64,000 nt of DNA from Natrinema caseinilyticum. Lineage in GTDB: Archaea > Halobacteriota > Halobacteria > Halobacteriales > Natrialbaceae. Positions 45,970-54,600 of this stretch are shown here, piece by piece; the first letter of the stretch is position 1, and every line of letters starts with the position of its first letter. The notes under the pieces are model-generated. The model saw nothing but the letters and a program-made list of their open reading frames with translations. It was not told where the DNA came from and ran no database searches. The stretch spans positions 3,655,369 to 3,719,368 of the forward strand of contig NZ_CP100445.1 of the NCBI RefSeq assembly GCF_024227435.1, read 5' to 3'. Both the position numbers and the translations under genes were made by a program.

Positions 45970-46748
45970 GACGGACACGACCACGAACGGAGATGCGACG
46001 TCGGACCGACGACCGTGCTGTATCGGATATGATCGCGTTCATACTCGTCTTCGCGACGATCATCGGATCCGTTGCGATCCTGTCGACGGTCGGGTTTCAG
46101 GCGATGGCCGACTACCAGGAAGGCGAGCAGTTGCGTAACGCCGAACGGGCGATGGAGGCGCTCGCGGTCAACTTCAACTCTGTCATGCGACACGATGGCA
46201 TCGATCAACAATACGGCGAGTTGACGCTCCGAGAAGGGCGAGTGTCGACCGGGTCGGACGGGACGAATCTCACGATTCTCCTCGACGGCAATCCGAGTCC
46301 CGTCGCCCCCGTCGAACTCGGCGAGTTCACGTATCAAGCCGGTTCCGATACCATCGCCTACGAAGGCGGCGGCGTCGTTCGTGCCGACGAAACCGGCAGC
46401 GCGGTCGTCAAACAGCCACACGTGACCTGCCACCCGGAGACTGAGACGGTCGTCATCTCGCTGACCGAGGTCGAACCCACGAGTCGGGGGTCGATCCAGA
46501 GCACCGATGGTCTCGGACTCACGATGACGGAGCGGAGTCGAAAAACGCACTTCGAGGACGGGATCACCAACGTCTCGATACGGATTGACACGCCCTACGA
46601 GCGGGCGTGGAACGCGTCGCTCGAGCGGTCCGGCTGGGAAACGTCGGGGTCGGCAGGCGCGGATATACTCGCCACCTGTGAAGACAGCGGCGGCAATCCG
46701 GTGAACGACGTCGTGATTACGGTCGTCGAGACGGACGTCGAATACTGA
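45966..46748 (+). CDS. Pilin-like protein 5 (resembles DUF7289)
   Basis: This largest of the small subunits (260 residues) has a basic N-terminus (RRTRPRTEMRRRTDD), then DRAVSDMIAFILVFATIIGS, close to the haloarchaeal type IV pilin signal (Arg-Ala-Val-Ser-x-x-x). The exported part is beta-rich with two cysteines and may form a tip or adhesin-type subunit. It is the last gene of the operon and faces the convergent che-side genes across 58 bases. Confidence 0.72.
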   Translation: MRRTRPRTEMRRRTDDRAVSDMIAFILVFATIIGSVAILSTVGFQAMADYQEGEQLRNAERAMEALAVNFNSVMRHDGIDQQYGELTLREGRVSTGSDGTNLTILLDGNPSPVAPVELGEFTYQAGSDTIAYEGGGVVRADETGSAVVKQPHVTCHPETETVVISLTEVEPTSRGSIQSTDGLGLTMTERSRKTHFEDGITNVSIRIDTPYERAWNASLERSGWETSGSAGADILATCEDSGGNPVNDVVITVVETDVEY

Positions 46749-46806
46749 GCCTGCGTGGATCGTCGATCACTCGGTCGTGGCTTTCGACGATAGTGTCTCA
46801 GGGTCG

Positions 46807-48189
46807 CTAGTCCCAGTCTCCCGTTATCATCGCGCGCAATCCCGCTCGGGCGGTCAGTGCTTCGACGCGTCCGGCTCTGTCGTCGGCGTCGCCAGTGGTA
46901 TCGAGGTAGTGTCCGTTCGAGAGTCGCTGCGGTTCGGCCATCGGCGTTCCGTCGGCGTGTGCTGGTTCGGCGTTCAACACCGTTCCGTCGCCGTCGTCCG
47001 GGCCCCAGGGGACGTCGACGCCGGCGATCCCTCGCTTGAGGAGATACTCTGCGGCCTCGACGAGCGCCCCTCGAGATGTCGAGTGGCCGATCGCACCGAT
47101 CGAGCCGCGATCGTTGAAGAAGCGAACCACGTACTCCCCACCCGCCTCACCGTCGCCGTTCCTCGTTCCGTTACCACCCGTCTCACCGTCCGTCGACTCG
47201 CCGTCCGTCACTTCGCCTTCACCCGTTTCGTTTCGCCCCTCGGAATCGGTCCCGCCGGGGACGCCGGTCGAACCGGCGTTTCGATCGCCGGCGTCCGACT
47301 GTCGGTTCGTCTCGGGTGGACTCCGACTGCCAGATTCCTGGCGTGAATTGATGTCCGTCCTCGAGTCCGTCCGATCCGCGCGGTCCAGCGAGTCCGACTG
47401 TTCGTCGGTTCCGTGACTCTCGTCGCGGTTCTGGTCGTCACCGAACGCATCGGAACGTGCCGTCGGTTCGTCGCCGGCCGCCCGTGACTCGCCGGGATCC
47501 GTTATTTCTGATTCGCTGAACTCGATCGCCACGTCCCCGTCGGAATCCGGTCGCCCCGACTCGTCGGCAGCGAACGTGACGACGAGCCGGTCGAAAAACC
47601 GGTCGACTGCGGATTCGAGCTCGTCGGCGGAGACCGGTCCCTGGACGGTTGCAGCAGTGAGCCGGTCGACGATCGACTCGACGAGTCGCGTCCGTTCCAC
47701 GGCGAGCTGTCTGGCGACGTGGGTTCGGTCGTGGCACTCGAGACGTAGACTGCAGGCGTCACGGGAGTAGGGTGCGATCGCCGAAGACGAGTCGGCGAGT
47801 TCGGTGACCCTGAGGGCGTGGTACTCGACGTCGGTCGTCCCCGACAACAGCAGGTACTCCCGGCCATTGGTGTAGATCGCGCGATCGACGCCCGTCCATG
47901 CCATCGTTTGTCGAAGCTGGTTCGCTCGAGACTCCCGAAGCGGATCACCGTACGCCTCGACGGCCACGAACAGCGCTGGGACCGCATCGACCGTCGGGAC
48001 GTACTCGAGACGGATCCCGTCTACGGTGCGGTCCAGGAGGCACGCGTCGGCCCGGGTGTCCCAGCCCAGCGCCTGGAGGAACGGTTCGACGAGCAGCGTT
48101 CGCGTCTCGGGTACGTCTGTCGGCGGCGAGGAATCGACGAGCGCCGCGGCGCGGACGACGAACGGTCGGAGGTCGAGCGATGCCATCAT
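46807..48189 (-). CDS. Unknown haloarchaeal protein with restriction-like N-terminus
   Basis: I do not recognise a named family for the 460 residues. The N-terminal 190 residues (RTLLVEPFLQALGWDTRADACLLD... LFVAVEAYGD... YTNGREYLLLSG) resemble the N-terminal nuclease-like domain of type I restriction proteins (HsdR_N), but a full catalytic motif is not evident. A 130-residue acidic Asp/Gly/Glu/Ser-rich linker (about 215-345) follows, then a compact C-terminal domain with EYVVRFFNDRGSIGAIGH. It is downstream of cheR by 121 bases on the same strand and may be part of the che transcript. Function unknown; start at either of two adjacent ATG codons. Confidence 0.6.
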   Translation of the reverse strand: MMASLDLRPFVVRAAALVDSSPPTDVPETRTLLVEPFLQALGWDTRADACLLDRTVDGIRLEYVPTVDAVPALFVAVEAYGDPLRESRANQLRQTMAWTGVDRAIYTNGREYLLLSGTTDVEYHALRVTELADSSSAIAPYSRDACSLRLECHDRTHVARQLAVERTRLVESIVDRLTAATVQGPVSADELESAVDRFFDRLVVTFAADESGRPDSDGDVAIEFSESEITDPGESRAAGDEPTARSDAFGDDQNRDESHGTDEQSDSLDRADRTDSRTDINSRQESGSRSPPETNRQSDAGDRNAGSTGVPGGTDSEGRNETGEGEVTDGESTDGETGGNGTRNGDGEAGGEYVVRFFNDRGSIGAIGHSTSRGALVEAAEYLLKRGIAGVDVPWGPDDGDGTVLNAEPAHADGTPMAEPQRLSNGHYLDTTGDADDRAGRVEALTARAGLRAMITGDWD

Positions 48190-48311
48190 CGGACGTATAG
48201 CGCCGGACTAGTATGTAACATCCGGTCGTCCCCAGTCGCACGAACTGGAACCCCGTCGGTACCGGGCGTGGTTCGGGTCTCCCGACGGATCGGTTCGGAG
48301 ATGCGGCTCCC

Positions 48312-49241
48312 TCAGGGCTCGATGTTCGAATTCGCACGCCGGTTGGGACGTCCGACGCTCGTTCTCGCGGGGTCTCGCTGATAGATACGCAGACGGGCTT
48401 CGCGAACGGCGAACGACGACTGGAGGTTCGGCGGAATCGTTTCGGCCTTCCCGATAACGAGGTACCCCTCCGGACGAAGCGACCGGGCTATCGTTTCGAG
48501 CATCGACTCCTTGTACGCGTTGTCGATGTAGATAAACAGGTTGCGACAGACGACGAGATCGAAACCCGACTTCGGCTCGTCGTTGATCAGGTCGTGTCGC
48601 TGGAATCGGACGTTTTGTTTCACGCCGTTGCCGATCCGGTACGTCCGGCCATCGACGTCGACGTATCGGGTGTAGTCGTCGAGAAATGAGAGCTGATCGT
48701 CGAGATCGACGGTCCGAGACTCCTCGTAGACGCCCGCTCGAGCCGTCTCGAGTGCCGGCGTACTGATATCGGTTCCGAGGATGTACACCTTCGATTCGTC
48801 GATCTCCGGGTCGTCGCGGGCGAGCATCGACAGCGAGTAGGGTTCCCGGCCGTCAGCACAGGCCGCGCTCCACACCCGGACGGTCGGATAGTTCTCGGAG
48901 AGCCGACGGAGCACGACGCGAATTCCCGACCAGACGTCGGGGTTGCGAAAGAACCCCGTGACGTTGATACTCATTGCCTCGAGCAGCGCGTCCTGTTCGT
49001 CAGGATCGGTCCGCAGTATTTCGAAATAGGCGTCGTACGTGTCACTCTGGGTGCGGCGCATCCGGGAGGAGACGCGTCTGTCGAGGTAACTGTCGTTGTA
49101 GTGGCTCGTTGCAAAGGATAGTTCGTCCTCGACGAACGCGAGGAGATCCCCGAACGCGTCGGCGCTGCCTCGTTCGTTACCGTTGCTCCCGTCCGCATCG
49201 TCTCGAGGGAGTCCGGCGTCGCCATCGGTGCCTCCGATCAC
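48312..49241 (-). CDS. cheR: Chemotaxis protein methyltransferase CheR
   Basis: The 309-residue enzyme methylates glutamates on transducers using S-adenosylmethionine. The N-terminal helical domain (about 30-100) carries YLDRRVSSRMRR and GFFRNPDVW; the SAM-binding domain shows VRVWSAACADGREPYSLSM, GTDISTPALETARAG and FDLVVCRNLFIYI. An acidic N-terminal extension of about 25 residues is extra. It is the last che gene of the set and overlaps cheD by four bases. Confidence 0.94.
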   Translation of the reverse strand: MIGGTDGDAGLPRDDADGSNGNERGSADAFGDLLAFVEDELSFATSHYNDSYLDRRVSSRMRRTQSDTYDAYFEILRTDPDEQDALLEAMSINVTGFFRNPDVWSGIRVVLRRLSENYPTVRVWSAACADGREPYSLSMLARDDPEIDESKVYILGTDISTPALETARAGVYEESRTVDLDDQLSFLDDYTRYVDVDGRTYRIGNGVKQNVRFQRHDLINDEPKSGFDLVVCRNLFIYIDNAYKESMLETIARSLRPEGYLVIGKAETIPPNLQSSFAVREARLRIYQRDPARTSVGRPNRRANSNIEP

Positions 49242-49753
49242 AGCTCTGTCACTCCGGTTTCGCCGTTCGAGGTCTTCACGACGAGCTTTCCGGTTCCGGG
49301 TGTGAACTCGACGGTCCGGCCGTGATCGCCGCCGACGTCCTCCGCCTCGAGCGGGACGCCGAGTTTCTCGAGTTCATCTTTTGCAGCGGCGATGTTTCGC
49401 TGTCCGACGCCGTCACCGAAGCTTTCGAACTCGAACATATCGCTGCCGCCGGTGATCTTCGCTTCGACAGTGGTGTAGTTGGCACCTTGCTCGACCATTC
49501 GTCGGAGGAGCGCTCGGATCGCCGTGTCGGCGTACTTTCCGGGTTTGCGATCGCTGTTGTCCGCGGCATCGCCGTCGGGCAACATGACGTGTGCGAGGCC
49601 CCCAATCTCGGAGTTCGGATCGTACAGTGCGATGGCGAGACACGAGCCGAGCCCGTAGGACTTGAGCGTGTCGTCACCTTCGCTGACGACCAGTTCGGAG
49701 ATACCGACCTGGACGGGCGTTGGTGCGCCTGGTTCAGTACCGTAAGTTTTCAT
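49238..49753 (-). CDS. cheD: Chemotaxis receptor deamidase CheD
   Basis: The 171-residue protein converts glutamines of transducers to glutamates and works with CheC. The catalytic Cys is in SYGLGSCLAIALYD and the His in IGGLAHVMLPDG, as in the family. TTVEAKITGGSDMF and GVGQRNI follow. It overlaps the double-CheC gene and cheR by four bases on either side, so the three are coupled. Confidence 0.94.
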   Translation of the reverse strand: MKTYGTEPGAPTPVQVGISELVVSEGDDTLKSYGLGSCLAIALYDPNSEIGGLAHVMLPDGDAADNSDRKPGKYADTAIRALLRRMVEQGANYTTVEAKITGGSDMFEFESFGDGVGQRNIAAAKDELEKLGVPLEAEDVGGDHGRTVEFTPGTGKLVVKTSNGETGVTEL

Positions 49754-51018
49754 GTGGTATCGACTTCCTGGAACTCTGCCGTCGTCGGCGTCTCTTCGAT
49801 CCGATCGACGTCGAGGTCGTTCAGCGCGCGCTCGAGGTCCGATTCGTCGGGAATCGCGTACACCTCACAATCGAACTCGCGGCCGTCGGCCACGACGACC
49901 GTATCGAAGATGAACGCGAAGTCCTGATTTTCGCCGAGTTGAATAATGACTGGATCGACGGCTGCGGCGCCGATGTCGTGGATGAATTCCGGCGTCGAAT
50001 GGTCGATCGTCGTATCCAGGACGTTCGCCCACCCGTCGAGAAATCCGCTGGCCATGATGTTACCCAGTTCCGTGATCGCGCTCGTCCCCATCTCGCCGAA
50101 GCCGTCTTCGTCGACTTCCATCGGAACCATCGCGTCGACGATTTCGTGAGCCGATTCCTCGTCGAACAAGAAGAGGAGATAGCCGCTCGGCATTCCGTCG
50201 AATTCGAAGGCGACCCCGACGAGCTTCTCGTTCGCTACCTGCTCCGGGATCGCCTCGAGCGAGACGAAGTTCAGTCGCCGGATCTCGACGCTGGTATCGA
50301 TTCCGGTCAGCGTGGTCGCGGTCTTGGCTACCTCTTCGGCGCCGCGCTCGGCCATCCGATCGAAGCCGTCGAGTTTGTCGTACTCGATGCCGTCGCTGGT
50401 TCGCAGTCGCTCCAGAAGCGTCGACATCGACTCGCGTTTCGGGAAGAGATAGTGGCTGAAGCCCACTTCCGTGCCGACGGTTTCGATCCGGCTCTGAAAC
50501 AGCAAGGCGAGGTCGTCGTCGGCCGGCGCCTCGTCGATGTCGCCGAAAAATGGCTCGGCGGATTCGCCCTCGACGAACTCGGGCGTCGACACGTCGATGA
50601 CCGCCTCGAGCACGTCGGCCCAGCCGTCGATGAACCCGCTGTTCATGATGTGACCGACTTCGGTCGCGGCGCTTTTCGTCATCTCGTCGAACTCGTCGAT
50701 CTCGCCGATGTGGGTCTCGACGTCCGCATCCGGACTCGCCCCGGCGAGTAGTGTCTCGACGACCCTGAGCGCGTTTTCGCGCTCGAAGACGACGACCGAG
50801 TAGCCCTCGATCGCGCCGGTCAGTTTGACCCGAACGCCGACTTTCTCGACCGAATCCTCGAAGTCGTGGCTGATCTCCTGGCCCCGCATGAAGTTGAGTT
50901 TCGTTACGCCCACCTGCGTTTCGACGCCCAGCATGTGGGTGAGTCGGCCCGCCGCGAGCCCGGCGCCCTCTCGAGCCATCCGGTAGAACGTGCCGAGTGC
51001 GTTGACGTCGAGTTTCAT
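49750..51018 (-). CDS. cheC: CheC-family protein with two CheC domains
   Basis: The 422-residue protein is two CheC-like units in tandem (about 1-210 and 215-400). Each has the phosphatase-type helix motif: first MTKSAATEVGHIMNSGFIDGWADVL, second ITELGNIMASGFLDGWANVL, with Glu and Asn in the typical places. CheC removes phosphate from CheY and partners CheD. Two copies fused in one chain are longer than bacterial CheC (about 200). It overlaps the single-CheC gene by four bases, so three CheC domains come from consecutive genes. Confidence 0.9.
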   Translation of the reverse strand: MKLDVNALGTFYRMAREGAGLAAGRLTHMLGVETQVGVTKLNFMRGQEISHDFEDSVEKVGVRVKLTGAIEGYSVVVFERENALRVVETLLAGASPDADVETHIGEIDEFDEMTKSAATEVGHIMNSGFIDGWADVLEAVIDVSTPEFVEGESAEPFFGDIDEAPADDDLALLFQSRIETVGTEVGFSHYLFPKRESMSTLLERLRTSDGIEYDKLDGFDRMAERGAEEVAKTATTLTGIDTSVEIRRLNFVSLEAIPEQVANEKLVGVAFEFDGMPSGYLLFLFDEESAHEIVDAMVPMEVDEDGFGEMGTSAITELGNIMASGFLDGWANVLDTTIDHSTPEFIHDIGAAAVDPVIIQLGENQDFAFIFDTVVVADGREFDCEVYAIPDESDLERALNDLDVDRIEETPTTAEFQEVDTT

Positions 51019-51620
51019 GCGGGTTGGACTTCGATGCCGTTGACCATTTCCACGAACTCTTCTAAGTCCGGGAAGGCGTAAATCTCGGCTTCGATCTGGT
51101 AACTCGGCACGGACAGATCCGAATCGAAGAACAGCGCGAGGTCATCGCCGCCCAGACTGGCCGTCCGAGTAACGATGTCCCCGGTCGGCGCGTAGACGAG
51201 CTGTGGCGCAGCGATATCGATCGCCCGCCCGAGGACGTCGGCCCAGCCGTCGATGAACCCGCTGGCCATCATGTTCCCCATCTCCTCGACTGCGCTTCGG
51301 GCCATCTTGCCGGAGACGTCGCCCATGTCGTCGACGACATCGCGCAGCATGATCGCGGTGATTTTCTTGGCGCTCGCTTCGGGGAACAGGATGAGGATGT
51401 GTCCGTGTGGTGGATCGAGGAGTCGAACACGGACGCCGACCCGCTTCCCGCCGTCGAGTTGGGACTCGATGTCCTCGACGTCGATGAAGTTGGTCTTGGT
51501 CACCTCCATGTGGGAGTCTTGCCCGGTCAGTTTACTCATGTTGTCGGCGACGCCGTTCGTCCCGACCTTCGCCATTTCGTTTATAAAGCTCAACTTTCGA
51601 ATGTCGACCATCATCGTCAT
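51015..51620 (-). CDS. cheC: CheC (CheY-P phosphatase)
   Basis: This 201-residue single-domain CheC has the active helix motif MARSAVEEMGNMMASGFIDGWADVL (about residues 106-130) and the beta-rich CheC fold around it. A Shine-Dalgarno GGAGG five bases before ATG 51620 supports that start over the nearby internal ATGs. It lies 34 bases after the cheA stop. Confidence 0.92.
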   Translation of the reverse strand: MTMMVDIRKLSFINEMAKVGTNGVADNMSKLTGQDSHMEVTKTNFIDVEDIESQLDGGKRVGVRVRLLDPPHGHILILFPEASAKKITAIMLRDVVDDMGDVSGKMARSAVEEMGNMMASGFIDGWADVLGRAIDIAAPQLVYAPTGDIVTRTASLGGDDLALFFDSDLSVPSYQIEAEIYAFPDLEEFVEMVNGIEVQPA

Positions 51621-51625
51621 AGGTT

Positions 51626-51630
51626 CCTCC
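51626..51630 (-). promoter_or_regulatory. Shine-Dalgarno site of cheC
   Basis: Minus-strand GGAGG is five bases before the ATG at 51620. This internal gene of the operon uses a ribosome-binding site, unlike the leaderless first genes. Confidence 0.55.
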
Positions 51631-51654
51631 GTCGGTGTTGGTGTTCGCGTTCGT

Positions 51655-54600
51655 TCATAGTGTCGTCACGTCCAGTATGTTGACTACTTCCCCTCGTCCC
51701 CGAACCGTTGCCCCGCTGAGACCCGGAATGTCGCTCATGAATCCCTCGTAGGGTTTGACGACGACCTCCTGTTGGCCGTGGATGTGATCGCAGTGCAGGG
51801 CCACTTCCCGGACCTCTCCGCGGATTCGGACGACCATTCCCTCGCCGTTCACACCCGCCCTCGGCGTCTCGAGGACGTCGGCCAGCTTGACGACGCGGTA
51901 ATCGCCGTCGTCGCCCGGGAGGACGGATTCGCCGCCCGCCGTCTCGAGCGACGCGGCGGACTCGATGTCGCGGATCGCTTTCGTCGGAACGCCGAACTCC
52001 TCGCCGCCGCTTTCGACGAACAGAATCTCGTCGATCGCGACCGATACAGGGAGCTGCATCGTGACGGTCGTCCCTTCGCCCGGTTCACTGTCGATCGAAA
52101 CCGACCCGTCGAGATCTTCGATCGTCCGTTTGACGACGTCCATTCCGACGCCGCGACCGCTCACGTCGGTCACTTCGCTGGCGGTCGTAAGACCGGAGTG
52201 GAAGATGAGTTCGTACACGTCCTCGTCGGACAGCGTGTCCGCTTCGTCCTCCTCGATTATGTCGGCCGCCACGGCTTCGGTTCGAAGCCTGTCGGGATCG
52301 AGTCCACACCCGTCGTCTATGACGGTAATGGTCGCACGGTCGCGTGACCGTTCCGCGTGGACTTCGACCGTCCCTTCCCGAGGTTTGTCCGCGTCCTCGC
52401 GCACTTCGGGTGGCTCTATCCCGTGGTCCACAGCGTTACGCACCAGGTGGATGAGCGGATCGCCGATTCGATCGAGAATACTCCGGTCGAGTTCGACGTC
52501 TTCGCCGACCATTTCGAAGGTGGCCTCCTTGTCCTGTTCGCGGGCGATATCGCGGACGACTCGCGGGAGACGGTTCGTCACCGTCCGCAACGGAACCAGT
52601 CGAATGTTCATGACCGTCTCCTGGAGATCCGTCGTCAGTTCCGACAGCGAATCGAGTTCCGCCTCGAGCGCCGCATCGTCGTCATCTGCCTCAGCCGCGT
52701 GTCGAAGGCGGACGCGACTCGTCACCAGGCCCTCGACGAGCGTCAGCAGCGAGTCGATCTGGTCGACGTCGACCCGGACTGATTGAATCTCGCCGGTTTC
52801 CGCCTCGGCGTCGGGCCGGTCTGTCGCCTCCGGGACTGAGAGATCCGGAATCGGCAGTTCGGGTTCCTCGACGATTCGAACGACGTCGTCTTCGGAATCG
52901 TCGTCTGCGCCGACCGTATCGTCGCCGAACGAGGCTTCAGACGAGGGACTCGAGTCCCCCTCGACGCTCGAATCTGCCGTCGGCGAATCGAATCCGCCCC
53001 TCCCGACGTCGAACTCTTCGGTTCCAGCGAATGCCTCGTCGTCGAGTTGTTCGTCGAAGGGATCGTCGAAACCGGTCTCGAAGCCCTCGTCCACCGTCTC
53101 CGTCTCGGAATCGGCCGTACTCGCCGACGGTTCGTCCACTGCGTCGTCGAAACCGCCACTGGACTCGTCGTCGAAGCCGTCGCCAGACCCGTCGTCGTCA
53201 TCGAAGCCGTCGCCGGACCCGTCGTCGAATCCGTCACCGGACACATCGTCGAGGCCGTCGCCGGACACGTCGTCGAAGCCGGCGCCGGATACGTCGTCGA
53301 GGCCGTCGTCGAATCCGTCACTGGACTCGTCGTCGAAGCCGGCGATGCCGTCGTCTTCCGCGTCGAAGGCTTCTGTATCGTCCGCCGAGGTCTCGGCTGT
53401 GCCCGCAGCGGGTGTCGTCGGATCGAACTCACCTTCGGTATCCGACCCGAACGCTTCGCTGGTCGTCCCTTCGTCAGACTCCGACCGGCTTTCCGAATCG
53501 ACCGTCTCGAGGTCGCTCTCGTCACCGGCTTCGAAGGGGTCGGCAGCCTCGTCGACTGCGCCGAATTCGGCAGCGTCGTCGCTCGGTTCGGCTTCGGCGG
53601 TTTCCGACTGGACGCCGTACTCGGTCGAATCCGCGCCGACGCCGTCGCCGGCACCAGTTTCGTCGAATCCGTCGTCGAACCCGTCGTCGTCGAACCCGTC
53701 GTCGTCGAATCCGTCGTCGAACCCGTCGTCGTCGAACCCGTCGTCGTCGAATCCGTCGTCGAACCCGTCGTCGTCGAATCCGTCGTCGAATCCGTCGTCG
53801 AACCCGTCGTCGAATCCGTCGTCGAACCCGTCGTCGAACCCGTCGTCGAACCCGTCGTCACCTGAAATCTCATCGCCGTCATCGCCGATACCAGTCTCGG
53901 CGTCGAACCCTCCATCGTCGGTTTCAGTGTCGCCCGCGATCGTCTCGTCGACATCTCCGATCGTCTCCGTGTCCGTGACATCCACAGACGCACCGTCGGC
54001 GTCGGTCTCATCTGTCACTCCGTCGTCGACGACAGCCTCCTCGGGTTCGTCCGAATCGGCGATATCGTCGCCTGCAACACGCTCGATCGTCTCGTCTTCG
54101 TCCGGTGCATCGGTCGCTTCATCGGTCGGACCGACGGAGTCGGCATCTGACACGACTGGCTCGTCCGGTGAATCGGTCGACGGTGTCGCATCGATGGAAT
54201 CGTCGCCCGCAGCTGTCTCGATTCCGTTGGTCTCGACCACAGCCTCGACGTCGTCGGTATCCGAAGCCTGGGTTACATCGATGTCGCCCGCTGTCGGCTC
54301 GTATGCGCTTTCGGCATCGACGAGACCGTCGTCCTCGTCGCTCGCTGCAACGGTATCGGTACCACCGCCTTCGTCGTCACCGTCCACATCGACCGCACCC
54401 GCACTGCCCTCGTCGATCACGTCTGCGCCGTCCTCGTCATCATCCGTCGTATCAGTCGTGACGTCGTCGATGGCGCCCACTGACGGGTCAGTTTCGTCGA
54501 GGAACGAGTCGTCCTCGACGTCGTCGCCGAGGAGTTCGTCCATATCGACCTCCTCTTCGTCGTCGAACTCGTCGAACTCGAGTTCCGCGAGTTCGTCTTG

